Made by a program: the position numbers and the translations under genes. Under the pieces are notes generated by a model. That model was not told where the DNA came from, did not search any database, and worked only from the letters and a program-made list of their open reading frames with translations. From NCBI RefSeq assembly GCF_003049665.1, contig NZ_PYWM01000021.1, positions 1 to 64,000 on the forward strand: DNA of 64,000 nt, given 5' to 3'. This document shows, piece after piece, positions 42,908 through 51,109 of the stretch. Position 1 is the stretch's first letter. Every line of letters starts with the position of its first letter. The stretch comes from Lysinibacillus mangiferihumi. Its GTDB lineage: Bacteria > Bacillota > Bacilli > Bacillales_A > Planococcaceae.

Positions 42908-43048
42908 GTCACTTTAGGAGGTAAATTGCGCTTATTTCAAGTGTTATTTTGCACTATAAGTAAATATAAAAAAGCCCAATTTCTCGCATTAAAATTAAGA
43001 AATTGGGCTTTTATTGTTGCTCCGGAAAAGCGCCCGATTGTTGAAAAT
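42908..43048 (+). repeat. 141-bp repeat, copy 1
   Basis: It begins GTCACTTTAGGAGGTAA and ends CCGATTGTTGAAAAT, and matches 44625-44767 along its whole length at high identity. An internal stem (GCCCAATTTCTC with GAAATTGGGC) is present in both. No coding potential. A MITE-like or REP-like element is likely. Confidence 0.85.
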
Positions 43049-43130
43049 CGTTATTGAACCAAAGTACCCGTTAGTGAAAAAGCTAAGATATTATAAAATA
43101 ATTGCTCCTATAAACGAACTAATGAAATTT

Positions 43131-43925
43131 TCAATAGGGTAATGTGATTTCAATTCCTTTTGTAGATTTTTCCGTTCCTTGAGTCCATTGTTCTATTAAT
43201 TCTTTCGTATTATCATCTATATCAGCAACTGTCACACTTATTTTTTTATTAGTAATCCATTCAATATTAGTTATGGGCCAATTATAGTAACTAAAATACT
43301 CATGATATAGAGTTGGAATTCTAGATTCACCATTTGAATCAAAATTAATTACGACAATTCGTTGTTTTGTTTTTTCACTATTTGAAAGTAAAAACATGAC
43401 ATTATCTTGATTTGGAGAATAGATGAGTTCACTTGTAATAATACCTTCTCCTAAAGGAGCCATTGTACTCGTTTGACTATCTAAAGTAAGATACGCACTA
43501 GCACAAACAGCTTTTCCGCAATCAAATGTTACTAGATATGATGATGAAAATTCATTTTTTATGGGTTTATATTTTAAAGTCGATAATACATCTTCCTGTT
43601 TGCCATATTTATTTTCTAATATATAATTCAAGAAAACACTATACTCTTGATAATCAAGTTCTATAACTTCACCATTTGATGGATCAATCATTGGAATTGA
43701 GTCAGGAAGGTTTGCTGAAGTAATAGGCTTACTTTTTTCACTAATCATAGAAAAAACAAAAATAAGTGTGGCTGCGAAAACAGCTATACTTACTATAGCA
43801 GGGAACAATGGTTTACTCTTTTTTGAATAAGTTGGATTTTGTAGTTGAATTTTATGAACAACATTTCTCTGTTGCTGCGTTGTATCACCGATTTTCATTT
43901 TTAATTGTCGTTTGATTTCATTCAT
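43131..43925 (-). CDS. Membrane-bound anti-sigma factor candidate
   Basis: 264 residues. About 40 cytoplasmic residues come first (LKMKIGDTTQQQRNVVHKIQ), then one membrane span at 42-62 (FPAIVSIAVFAATLIFVFSM), and a 200-residue extracytoplasmic sensor domain. It overlaps the end of the ECF sigma gene by eight bases, the usual sigma/anti-sigma layout, so it should hold that sigma factor inactive until an envelope signal releases it. The cytoplasmic part lacks the ZAS zinc motif. Confidence 0.7.
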   Translation of the reverse strand: MNEIKRQLKMKIGDTTQQQRNVVHKIQLQNPTYSKKSKPLFPAIVSIAVFAATLIFVFSMISEKSKPITSANLPDSIPMIDPSNGEVIELDYQEYSVFLNYILENKYGKQEDVLSTLKYKPIKNEFSSSYLVTFDCGKAVCASAYLTLDSQTSTMAPLGEGIITSELIYSPNQDNVMFLLSNSEKTKQRIVVINFDSNGESRIPTLYHEYFSYYNWPITNIEWITNKKISVTVADIDDNTKELIEQWTQGTEKSTKGIEITLPY

Positions 43926-44436
43926 TTAAAAGCACCTCCCATTGTTGAGTAGATAGCAGATCCTTCAATCGTTCCCTCGCTTTTTTTAATCGATAGTTAA
44001 TCGTACTTTCTGACGTATTTAAGATATTGGAGATTTTCTGTATAGTTAGTTCATTATAGTAATACAGAATAATGACTTCTCGAAATTTAATAGGCAACGA
44101 TAAGATCGCTTCTGCCACAATCAATTTTTCATCTTGTAGAATAAGTTGATTTTTGTTTCGTATAATATCTGTAAAAATATTGGTTAATGTTTGTGTCCTG
44201 TATCGCCAGCTTTTCAAATAATCCTTACATCGATTAATTGCCATTCGCGTTAAGTACGTTCTCAAACTTGCTTGAGCTTGAAATTGCTCCGACTTAACCC
44301 AATATTTAATAAATACCTCTTGTACAATATCCTCAGCAGTATTCCAATCTTTCACGTAAAGATAGCTTAGCTTAAGTAAATAATCATTATTTTCATTGAC
44401 AATAGATTGAAATCTTTCATCCTCTAGTGGGTTCAT
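43918..44436 (-). CDS. ECF RNA polymerase sigma factor
   Basis: From ATG 44436 (AAAGGAGATG, correct spacing; ATG 44442 is inside the site) it has 172 residues. Region 2: LLKLSYLYVKDWNTAEDIVQ, then EVFIKYW, the DNA-melting helix. Region 4: LSLPIKFREVIILYYYNELT, then ISNILNTSESTINYRLKKAR. It directs transcription of a small regulon, commonly for envelope stress. Region 44500-44580 probably carries its own autoregulated promoter, which I could not define. Confidence 0.92.
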   Translation of the reverse strand: MNPLEDERFQSIVNENNDYLLKLSYLYVKDWNTAEDIVQEVFIKYWVKSEQFQAQASLRTYLTRMAINRCKDYLKSWRYRTQTLTNIFTDIIRNKNQLILQDEKLIVAEAILSLPIKFREVIILYYYNELTIQKISNILNTSESTINYRLKKARERLKDLLSTQQWEVLLNE

Positions 44437-44624
44437 AAGCATCTCCTTTCTACATATTAGACGAATTGAAAAGCATGAAAATCTAATTTTTATTTTTAAA
44501 AAATAAAATTCCAAACCTAAAAGCATTGGCTTGGAATAAAACCTGTTATTATTGTTCTAAGTGAAAGTGTATTCTTTAGAATGCTTCATATACTTCTTCC
44601 TAAATCAATCGCTTTCTTAGATTT

Positions 44625-44767
44625 GTCACTTTAGGAGGTAATTTGCGCTTATTTTAAGCGTTATTTTGCACTATAAGTAAACATAAATAAGCCCAATTTC
44701 TCGCATTAAAATTGAGAAATTGGGCTTGTATCGTTACTCCGGAAAAGCGTCCGATTGTTGAAGATTC
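44625..44767 (+). repeat. 143-bp repeat, copy 2
   Basis: Same orientation and nearly same sequence as 42908-43048. The two copies flank the sigma/anti-sigma pair exactly. Confidence 0.85.
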
Positions 44768-44771
44768 AAAT

Positions 44772-45326
44772 TCAATTAAGGTCCAAATTTTTAAAGAACT
44801 CATCTTTAAGAATACTCATTCTTAAACGATCAACAAACTCACCATTCCTTAAGCGATCTTGTCTTAAAATTCCTTCTTCAACATAACCTATTCGTTTGTA
44901 TGATTTAATCGCATTTACATTATCAACTTCTACTCTTAGCCAAATTTTATTAAGTTCTAATTCATTAAAGCCCCATAAAAGCATTTCTTTCATTGCAGAT
45001 AATCCATATCCTTTACCCAAAAAGTATTTATTACCTATTGCTATGCCTAATTCAGCGTGTTTATTTGATTTATCAATGTTCTTCAAATCAACCCACCCTA
45101 TATGTTTTCCTTGTTCAGTTACTATCGCTTTTTGTTCATACCCATTTGTTTTATCAATACACATCTTAATCCAGTTTTGAGTTTCTTCTCTGCTAAATGG
45201 TGGATATTTATCTGGTATATTTAAGTGTTTTGTTATTTCTTTATCTAAACACCATTGATATCGGTCTTCCACGTCATCAAGAGTTAATTCTCTTAGTATA
45301 ACTTTCGGCAGTATTTTATTTTCCAT
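44772..45326 (-). CDS. RimJ/RimL-type GNAT acetyltransferase
   Basis: 184 residues, a complete GNAT domain. KVILRELTLDDVEDRYQWCL starts the fold, the acetyl-CoA loop is FLGKGYGLSAMKEML, and the end NAIKSYKRIGYVEEGILRQD is the RimL hallmark. Transfers acetyl to an amino group of protein, antibiotic or small molecule. Its 3' end lies five bases from a repeat copy. The fragment at 23022 is a relative with the same ending next to a partial repeat. Confidence 0.88.
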   Translation of the reverse strand: MENKILPKVILRELTLDDVEDRYQWCLDKEITKHLNIPDKYPPFSREETQNWIKMCIDKTNGYEQKAIVTEQGKHIGWVDLKNIDKSNKHAELGIAIGNKYFLGKGYGLSAMKEMLLWGFNELELNKIWLRVEVDNVNAIKSYKRIGYVEEGILRQDRLRNGEFVDRLRMSILKDEFFKNLDLN

Positions 45327-45646
45327 TTTTTATATGCCTCTTTTAAATGAAAATAGTATTTTATAATTTATAAAGTATACCATATTTTAACATAAATACC
45401 TATTATCCAAGAGATGTTATTCAACAATCTGGCCCGATTGCTGAATAAAGTTAAAAAAGCACACATATTATTATTTGTTCCAAAACTCGTCCTTTTCTGA
45501 ACACGCTAACTTTTGATTAGAAAAGGGAGTTTTATAATGTCTTGAATGTAATAAAACCCTGTTCAATATTCTATGTTCAATAACCTACTCATTTCCATCT
45601 TATGTTACAATGAAATCAGAGTAAAAATGAGAAAGAGTGATAACTG
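45327..45646. other. Intergenic stretch ahead of the resolvase
   Basis: It contains the inverted repeat TTCAACAATC...GATTGCTGAA (45422-45446), another relic of the 141-bp repeat family's end. The segment 45560-45640 (AATGTAATAA, ATGTTCAATAACCTA) is where a res site for the resolvase would be expected; repeats there are weak. Confidence 0.4.
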
Positions 45647-46201
45647 GTGTTAATTGGATATGCACGTGTATCGACAGGATTGCAAAATTTGGATTTACAA
45701 ACAGATGCGTTAACGCAACATGGCTGTACAAAAATTTTTCACGATAAAATGAGTGGGGCAAAAAAACAAAGACCAGGTTTAGAGGAAGCACTTCAATATG
45801 TACGTGAAGGCGATACAATTGTTGTTTGGCGTTTGGACCGATTAGGACGCAACATGCAAGACTTGATTCAAATTGTGAACAACTTAAATGAACGAGGTGT
45901 AGGCTTTCATAGTCTTCAAGAAAATTTAACAATGGACAAAAGTAATGCAACAGGACAATTAATGTTTCACTTGTTCGCAGCGTTTGCGGAATTTGAGCGT
46001 AATCTTATTGAAGAACGATCGGCTGCTGGACGAGCAGCTGCAAAAGCTCGTGGGCGACTTGGTGGGCGTCCAGAGAAGTATGGACCAAAAGATATTGAAA
46101 TGATGAAAGCTTTAATTGAAAGTGGGACACCGATTAAAGATGTTGCGGAAAAATGGGGTGTTTCTCGCACGACGATTTATCGCTATTTAGAAAAACAGTA
46201 A
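45647..46201 (+). CDS. Serine resolvase, Tn3/plasmid type
   Basis: 184 residues from GTG 45647. Catalytic domain GYARVST with Ser9, KIFHDKMSGAKKQRPGLEEA, VVWRLDRLGRNMQDLI; long helix FAEFERNLIEERSAAGRAAA; GRLGGRPEKYG linker and HTH PIKDVAEKWGVSRTTIYRYL. A typical TnpR/Pin-like protein. No tnpA is in the window, so it acts in plasmid multimer resolution or is left from a transposon. Confidence 0.92.
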   Translation: MLIGYARVSTGLQNLDLQTDALTQHGCTKIFHDKMSGAKKQRPGLEEALQYVREGDTIVVWRLDRLGRNMQDLIQIVNNLNERGVGFHSLQENLTMDKSNATGQLMFHLFAAFAEFERNLIEERSAAGRAAAKARGRLGGRPEKYGPKDIEMMKALIESGTPIKDVAEKWGVSRTTIYRYLEKQ

Positions 46202-46403
46202 ACCAGAAGGGTGGTTGCTGTCTATGCAAAATGAATATTTTCTTAATAGGCTTCGAATCTAATGTTGAACAAAAGGCATATTGCTAATGGTGAATCTATA
46301 TTGAAAGCAAATCATTTATTCACATTTTATAATGAAGAATAAACGATAAAAGTAAAAACAATTCATCTGGTATAAAAAGAGGTAAAAACAATGTCCATAG
46401 AAA

Positions 46404-46453
46404 AACTGCACCTCCAATTTGTTAGATTTTGTCTAACAATTGGGGTGCAGTTC
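46404..46453. terminator. Strong convergent terminator
   Basis: AACTGCACC, CCAATTTGTTAGA and their complements form a 22-bp stem with a 5-nt loop (TTTTG) between the resolvase and the minus-strand SIR2-like gene. Transcripts from both sides would end here. Confidence 0.7.
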
Positions 46454-46499
46454 ACATTCGTGGCTTTTTAAAGTATTTCCAAACTTACATGTGGGAACG

Positions 46500-47534
46500 T
46501 TATTTGTATGGATTATTAAGTATCTCGATTGTGCCTTTTTTTGAGATTTCGTCAATAAGTAGTTCTTTAATGGCGATATCTATATCTTCAAAACTCATAT
46601 TCTCCCTAAAACCTTTTGTTGAATCAAGCCACTCGCAATTCATTGTCCTATCAAATGTTGCTTCACATGTTCGTCTTGGAAACATCCCTAATGTGGTATC
46701 AAAAAAATTAGTAGCATATTTGTAATGATGAGTATGAATGAAATTATTCCATGAATCCAAAACATCATCTTCATCTCTAATATCAATTATTTCAATTTCC
46801 TCTAAGCTTCGTGTATCAATTGAACCCCATGCTTGTTTCATCATTTCAATTGCAGCAATATCGCTTGCTGGAGCACTATATCCAAAAATAGTAACCATAT
46901 ATGCTTTCTCGAGAGCATTGTTTAAACTTTTCCATGATTTTTGGATAGCAATATCACTGTTATAATCCTTTTGCTTAACTGGATATAATAATTTTATTGG
47001 TTTAAGTGGTTTGTTACACTTACATTTACTTCCAATATAACCTATAGCATTATCTTCTTCACAGTAACCCACAGCAACGTTTCCATGTAAAAAAACAAGA
47101 TTAGGAAGATTTTTAGTATATGAAAGAGCACGTTGAAAAGCTTGAACTAGAAGAGGGTCCCAGTTAAATGTGGCGATTAGATCTTTTTGGGTAAGACTTA
47201 GTATTAGAAAATCATAAATAGTGGGTTCGCTTGGTAGCTTATAGTCACTCATAAATTTATTAATAATTACTTCTAATTCAGATTTCACCTCGAGACACAT
47301 AGGTTCAGTTGCGCTACGTTCATCTAATTCCATATAAATATCTTCAAGGTTATCTGATTGTGTATGAATAGAAACTTTGTTAAGGATATGTCCAAGCCCT
47401 AACCTTTCTATAAATCCACTCATTGCAGATATTTTCTTACCATACTTATCCCCATTTGGTATAGCAGCACAACTTGCGCCTGCTCCTAGAATTACTACAT
47501 GAGGTCTTTGCTTCATTTTAGTTTCATAATTCAC
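46500..47534 (-). CDS. Lone SIR2-like protein
   Basis: 344 residues. The Rossmann start VVILGAGASCAAIPNGDKYG matches the SIR2-like NAD-binding loop, ATFNWDPLLVQAFQRAL supplies the conserved N-D, and LVFLHGNVAVGY the His. A CKCNKPLKP stretch may be a zinc remnant; the C-terminal 120 residues are unassigned. SIR2-domain proteins outside histone deacetylation include NAD-depleting anti-phage effectors (Thoeris ThsA, DSR). With no partner gene nearby it may act alone, but defence is only inferred. Confidence 0.7.
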   Translation of the reverse strand: MNYETKMKQRPHVVILGAGASCAAIPNGDKYGKKISAMSGFIERLGLGHILNKVSIHTQSDNLEDIYMELDERSATEPMCLEVKSELEVIINKFMSDYKLPSEPTIYDFLILSLTQKDLIATFNWDPLLVQAFQRALSYTKNLPNLVFLHGNVAVGYCEEDNAIGYIGSKCKCNKPLKPIKLLYPVKQKDYNSDIAIQKSWKSLNNALEKAYMVTIFGYSAPASDIAAIEMMKQAWGSIDTRSLEEIEIIDIRDEDDVLDSWNNFIHTHHYKYATNFFDTTLGMFPRRTCEATFDRTMNCEWLDSTKGFRENMSFEDIDIAIKELLIDEISKKGTIEILNNPYK

Positions 47535-47701
47535 TTAAACACCGCCTTTACTAATAAATTTATACTTAATTCCACTTTAAATCCATTAATTATTATTTAT
47601 CGAGAAACAGATATTACTAGGAACACTATTTTTTTATTAAAAACCAATTGAAATTGGAAGAAAACAGTTCACCTTAAGGCGAACTGTTCATTAATGAAGG
47701 G

Positions 47702-47872
47702 TCATTTATTTTTGTCTTTATTCTCTTTTTGAAGCAATAATTGAATAGCAGTTGTATTGTTATTAACAGCTTCGGTTAAAAGTCCAAGAGATTTATCAAA
47801 CTTCCAAAAAATCAACAAAAACGCCACTATAGGAAATCCTACGGTTGAAATCGCTTGAATTAGTCCTTCCAT
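47702..47872 (-). CDS. BhlA/UviB-type holin-like small membrane protein
   Basis: 56 residues from ATG 47872 (GAGGGGG, about ten bases upstream). LIQAISTVGFPIVAFLLIFW is one membrane span, followed by FDKSLGLLTEAVNNNTTAIQ and a Lys-rich tail. Such peptides occur next to phage endolysins and bacteriocins. The amidase fragment just upstream on the same strand supports a lysis-module relic. Confidence 0.6.
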   Translation of the reverse strand: MEGLIQAISTVGFPIVAFLLIFWKFDKSLGLLTEAVNNNTTAIQLLLQKENKDKNK

Positions 47873-47887
47873 ACGTCAAATACCCCC

Positions 47888-48001
47888 TCATGACGAAAAT
47901 TCCAACTCTTCAAAATCTCTATCTGTGGCACGAGACATGTAAACAGTAGCCCCTTTAGCTTCCAATTTCTTTTGAAGAATTTTAGCCATATTTAAAGTGA
48001 C
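47888..48001 (-). pseudogene. N-acetylmuramoyl-L-alanine amidase (Amidase_3) fragment
   Basis: Minus-strand frame reading TLNMAKILQKKLEAKGATVY, then MSRATDRDFEELEF. This is the helix-strand segment before the second zinc ligand in Amidase_3 enzymes (LxxALxxxGAxVxMTRxxD). Only about 37 codons remain. With the holin-like gene it is a truncated lysis cassette. Confidence 0.6.
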
Positions 48002-48197
48002 TACTTTTTCTTTTTACGCTCATTTAAAATTCCACCTTTATTTTTTTTTGAAAACCGGCTTTCAATAATAAAGGTAAAAATCCACGTAAAATAACAACTG
48101 GAATTTTAAAAAAGTTTACACCTCTCATTTAACATCAAGTACGCAACTGAAAAAGATTGTTTCTTATGCGCTCATCGTAAAAGCCAGGTACCTCTGC
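48002..48197. other. Intergenic stretch
   Basis: No gene seen. It leads into the dispersed repeat and the iteron array upstream of the conjugation operon. Confidence 0.3.
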
Positions 48198-48300
48198 AGC
48201 ATCCGATCTAGTCAAAAGCTGAAGCCTTTTTATGGACCACCAAAAACACTAGGTACCTAGCTGATAAACTTGTTCCTTCTGAACGCATCAATCAAGCTGG
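48198..48300. repeat. Dispersed intergenic repeat, copy 2
   Basis: Shares ordered blocks with 6991-7107. The words CTCTGCAGCA and GGTA.CT recur again at 48301-48315, so a second, shorter unit may follow directly. Confidence 0.6.
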
Positions 48301-48396
48301 TATCTCTGCAGCACACAAGCCGGCCAATACTGAAGTTTGTTTTTGACCAAAGAAAATTCTGCCTTTACGGTGATCCTTTGATCACATTAGGTTATT

Positions 48397-48462
48397 GGAC
48401 TTTTTCTGGACTTTTCTTGGACTTTTCTTGGACTTTTTCTGGACTTTTCTTGGACTTTTTTT
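48397..48462 (+). repeat. Six iterons of 11 bp (GGACTTTTCTT type)
   Basis: GGACTTTT starts at 48397, 48408, 48419, 48430, 48441 and 48452: a perfect 11-bp period, near one helical turn. Units alternate GGACTTTTTCT and GGACTTTTCTT. They lie about 150 bp ahead of the conjugation operon and suit a binding array for a replication, transfer or transcription protein. Confidence 0.85.
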
Positions 48463-48609
48463 GCGAAAAACTGTGCTAAAGTATTAGTATCAGAAGATTA
48501 GGATATTACAAATAAGCAACTACATCTATGATAAATCAGGATCTTTCCTCTATAGGGAAGGTCCTTTTCTCTTCTGATCTACTTTTAGTGAAAAGGAGGT
48601 GAATAGAAA

Positions 48610-49494
48610 ATGAAGGACCTTACTAAACAACAGATTTATGGTTATGGTGCTGAGCCTGTACAAATTTCAGACGTATTATCCTATGTAGAAAGTAGAAAAG
48701 AAGCATATGGGAATAAGCCAAACATTAAAATTTTCATGTATGGTGATGCTGGAAAGTGGCATGTGGATGCTGGTGTTCACTATAAAGGACATAATGGTAG
48801 AGAAGAGTATCAACCTTTTCTATTAAAGGCATATAAGCAGTATGGACGCGCTGAAAATTATGCAAAGGCTCTTGCTAAGGAACATGGTTTTTCATTTGAA
48901 GGACTTAATCAAGAACTAACAGATGAAAGCATGTGGTTACAGTATCAGAAACGGATATACGGAAGAGATACATTAACAGACAACCTAGAAGATGAAATGG
49001 CGAAGCATGGTTCAGAGTTGATGCAGACGATTGAAACATATGTGGTTGGTGATGAAAAGGAGAAAGCGTTCCTATCCAAACAAGAGCTTGAACAAATGTT
49101 AAATGATCATTTTACACGCATCGAAGAAAGCATGGCAAGTTTACTTAAATCCAATGAGTTGCAGAATAAAAAATCATTCGGTCACTATTTAGTGGAGATG
49201 AAGAAGCAACTGAAGGACCATAGTCAACATTTTAAAGACAGTATCATTGAACGTACTACAGTAACCAAACAAAAACTGAAGGACAATGCAAACGGATTAC
49301 TGAATAATGTTCGAGATGGTATCACAGAAGTAAAAGAATCAGCTAAAAACACTGTGAAACAGGCCATTATCAATATGAATGAACACTTAAAGGATTTTTC
49401 TACAGCGATTGATCAGAAATTATATGAACATGAACCTGTACAACTTGATAGAAAAAGTAATAAAGCTATGGCTGCTCTGGAACTTGAACGATAG
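48610..49494 (+). CDS. Coiled-coil protein, first gene of the conjugation operon
   Basis: 294 residues after AAAAGGAGGTG. The N-terminal 115 residues are globular (KPNIKIFMYGDAGKWHVDAG and GHNGREEYQPFLLKAYKQYG). The rest is long helices (YLVEMKKQLKDHSQHFKDSI; KQAIINMNEHLKDFSTAIDQ). I recognise the type from Firmicute conjugative plasmids but not its function. It ends AALELER, similar to two other proteins of the region, and a hairpin follows at once. Confidence 0.5.
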   Translation: MKDLTKQQIYGYGAEPVQISDVLSYVESRKEAYGNKPNIKIFMYGDAGKWHVDAGVHYKGHNGREEYQPFLLKAYKQYGRAENYAKALAKEHGFSFEGLNQELTDESMWLQYQKRIYGRDTLTDNLEDEMAKHGSELMQTIETYVVGDEKEKAFLSKQELEQMLNDHFTRIEESMASLLKSNELQNKKSFGHYLVEMKKQLKDHSQHFKDSIIERTTVTKQKLKDNANGLLNNVRDGITEVKESAKNTVKQAIINMNEHLKDFSTAIDQKLYEHEPVQLDRKSNKAMAALELER

Positions 49495-49526
49495 GGATTC
49501 ACCAAAAATGGGGGATTCCTTTTTTC
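49494..49526 (+). terminator. Operon hairpin H1
   Basis: GGATTCACC and GGGGGATTCC form an imperfect stem followed by TTTTTTC. It is a weaker member of the 'GGATTCGCC' hairpin family of this operon and may reduce rather than stop transcription. Confidence 0.5.
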
Positions 49527-49557
49527 GTATCAAAAATGGGAGGGGGATATGTAATTC

Positions 49558-49986
49558 ATGGGTTCACAAGCTGTTCTAGTGAATGGAAAACATTTAGATT
49601 TAGCCATATTAGTGGAATAAATGAATGATGAACTACGTGAAAGGTTACATGATGAAATGATTGTACCAAGCGATCAATTATATATCGACTGTTACATTCA
49701 ACGTGCCTTTTTGAAAGATCCAGAATTTATTCAAGTATTAAAATCTGAATTTGGTGCTTCACCCAACGAACTAGATCCTTATGAAGAAGCATTTGTTATT
49801 CAGGAGAATTACGGTTTATCATCGAATACTGTTGAGTGGGGAAATGAAAACCTTCTAAATATTTTGAAGGAAAACGTCCCTGAAGATTATCAGAAGTTTT
49901 TAAACTACCAATCTGTATATGAACAACAGCAGAAAGAAAAAGAGCCTTCTAAAAAGGTAACTAAATTATGCGACTTGGAGCGTTAA
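49558..49986 (+). pseudogene. Hypothetical conjugation gene with an in-frame stop near its start
   Basis: ATG 49558 has the only good RBS (GGAGGGGG). The frame reads GSQAVLVNGKHLDLAILVE, meets TAA at 49618-49620, and continues at once as MNDELRERLHDEMIVPSDQL and on to 49986 (121 residues from ATG 49621). Either one 142-codon gene carries a nonsense mutation or the second ATG restarts translation after a leader peptide. The protein is acidic and helical and ends KLCDLER. Function unknown. Confidence 0.5.
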
Positions 49987-49989
49987 ATT

Positions 49990-50018
49990 AGGATTCGCCA
50001 GAAATGGTGAGTCCTTAT
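49990..50018 (+). terminator. Operon hairpin H2
   Basis: GGATTCGCC pairs with GGTGAGTCC (two G-U pairs) around AGAAAT. Same family as H1, H3 and H4; the T-tract is weak. Confidence 0.5.
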
Positions 50019-50054
50019 CTTTTGGCCCACACACAAATAAATATTGCGAACTCA

Positions 50055-50082
50055 AAAGAGGCTGCTAACCTCTTTTTTTATT
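50055..50082 (+). terminator. Hairpin ahead of the first pilin-like peptide gene
   Basis: AAAAGAGG pairs with CCTCTTTTTTT around a 7-nt loop, ending in a T-run. Similar T-run hairpins stand before and after the second peptide gene (about 50340-50370 and 50583-50614). Confidence 0.6.
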
Positions 50083-50104
50083 GCCTTAAAAGGAGGTGAA
50101 AAAT

Positions 50105-50266
50105 TTGAATAACTACAAAGCAGAGATTACGTTAGTTATCATCGTACTGGTTCTATTCGGTAGTATGGTAGCATTCTCAACGGGCATTATAGATCCGTTA
50201 ATGGCAAAAATCGGAGCAGGCTGGACAAAGATGGTAGACAACGTGTTCAGTGGGCTAGGCATTTAA
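50105..50266 (+). CDS. 53-residue membrane peptide, copy 1 (pilin-like)
   Basis: TTG 50105 after AAAGGAGGTG. EITLVIIVLVLFGSMVAFST is one hydrophobic segment, followed by IIDPLMAKIGAGWTKMVDNV and FSGLGI. It resembles short class III/Tad-type or VirB2-like pilin subunits, without an obvious prepilin cleavage site. The protein sequence is identical to the second copy. Likely a structural subunit of the transfer apparatus made in high amount. Confidence 0.55.
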   Translation: MNNYKAEITLVIIVLVLFGSMVAFSTGIIDPLMAKIGAGWTKMVDNVFSGLGI

Positions 50267-50393
50267 ATAACCATATTACTTTCTTTTAAAGTTCGACAGG
50301 CAGCTTAGGACATGGCCGGAACTAAATAGGATGAACTCAGAAGAGGGCGTTGTGCACTCTTTTTTTTTATGCCATTAAAAGGAGGTGAAAAAT

Positions 50394-50555
50394 TTGAATA
50401 ACTACAAAGCAGAGATTACGTTAGTTATCATCGTACTGGTTCTATTCGGTAGTATGGTAGCATTCTCAACGGGCATTATAGATCCGTTAATGGCAAAAAT
50501 CGGAGCAGGCTGGACGAAGATGGTAGACAACGTATTTAGCGGATTAGGTATTTAA
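50394..50555 (+). CDS. 53-residue membrane peptide, copy 2
   Basis: Same protein as copy 1, 289 bp downstream. The DNA, including the leader AAAGGAGGTGAAAAA, is identical for about 130 bases and then shows only synonymous changes (ACGAAG against ACAAAG; GTATTTAGC against GTGTTCAGT). Tandem gene duplication kept under protein-level selection. Confidence 0.6.
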   Translation: MNNYKAEITLVIIVLVLFGSMVAFSTGIIDPLMAKIGAGWTKMVDNVFSGLGI

Positions 50556-50582
50556 CAAAGAATATTCTTTGTTGAATTTAGG

Positions 50583-50614
50583 GAGCAGAAGATATTAATC
50601 TTCTGCTTTTTTTT
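50583..50614 (+). terminator. Hairpin after the second pilin-like gene
   Basis: GCAGAAGAT pairs with ATCTTCTGC around a 4-nt loop and is followed by TTTTTTT. It could set the ratio between the peptide genes and downstream genes. Confidence 0.75.
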
Positions 50615-50632
50615 ATGGGAGGAGAGTAAGAA

Positions 50633-50833
50633 TTGACACAAACAGATAGAAAGCGTCTAAAGGCTAAACCAGACGGTTTTGTTGAAATGGAATCGTTAGT
50701 AAAAGAAATATTTGCGGCACAAGAATTGTCTTATTTTGAATGGTTACATCAACAACATCAGGCATGTGTATTGGATTTCAATATAAAGAATAAAGGGAGC
50801 ATCGCTTCATTGGCTAAAGATAAAGAAAGGTAG
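50633..50833 (+). CDS. Hypothetical conjugation-operon protein
   Basis: 66 residues from TTG 50633 (GGGAGGAGAG). Basic N-terminus (TDRKRLKAKPDGFVEMESLV), helical, no membrane span. Ends AKDKER. Unrecognised. The next gene starts nine bases later. Confidence 0.45.
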   Translation: MTQTDRKRLKAKPDGFVEMESLVKEIFAAQELSYFEWLHQQHQACVLDFNIKNKGSIASLAKDKER

Positions 50834-50842
50834 GGATTCAAC

Positions 50843-51076
50843 ATGGATAATGCCATTACGCTTATTAATAATATTGCAACTGACGTACAGAAATTTGCTC
50901 CTGCAGTAGCTGGCTTGGTCTTAATTTTTATTGGACTAGTCTGGATGTTTGCTAAAGATCCGCAAAAGAAGGAAAGTGCACAATCTTGGCTAATGAATGT
51001 ATTCATCGGATTTGCCATTGTTTATCTAGCTGCGTCTTTTGTTGCTTGGATGACAGGAAAAGTATCAGGGTTCTAA
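50843..51076 (+). CDS. VirB2/TrbC-like pilin-type membrane protein
   Basis: 77 residues with two membrane spans, APAVAGLVLIFIGLVWMF and MNVFIGFAIVYLAASFVAWM, joined by a short charged loop (AKDPQKKESAQS). Two-span proteins of this size early in T4SS operons are the VirB2/TrbC pilin or its Gram-positive counterpart. No long signal peptide, as in Gram-positive versions. Probable pore or pilus subunit of the transfer channel. Confidence 0.65.
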   Translation: MDNAITLINNIATDVQKFAPAVAGLVLIFIGLVWMFAKDPQKKESAQSWLMNVFIGFAIVYLAASFVAWMTGKVSGF

Positions 51077-51109
51077 TCTAAATGCTTTGGTGAGGAAGGA
51101 GAATGTGAT

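Noticed and set aside
48397-48462. CRISPR array
   Set aside because: Units abut without unique spacers and there are no cas genes; these are iterons.
48270-48479. 69-codon plus-strand ORF with LDFSWTFSGLFLDF
   Set aside because: The repetitive protein is only the translation of the 11-bp iterons; no RBS is present.
49558-49986. Stop-codon recoding (selenocysteine or pyrrolysine) as explanation for in-frame TAA/TAG
   Set aside because: Stops in the window are mixed TAA and TAG, lie in decaying genes and IS sequence, and no recoding structures or tRNA genes are visible.
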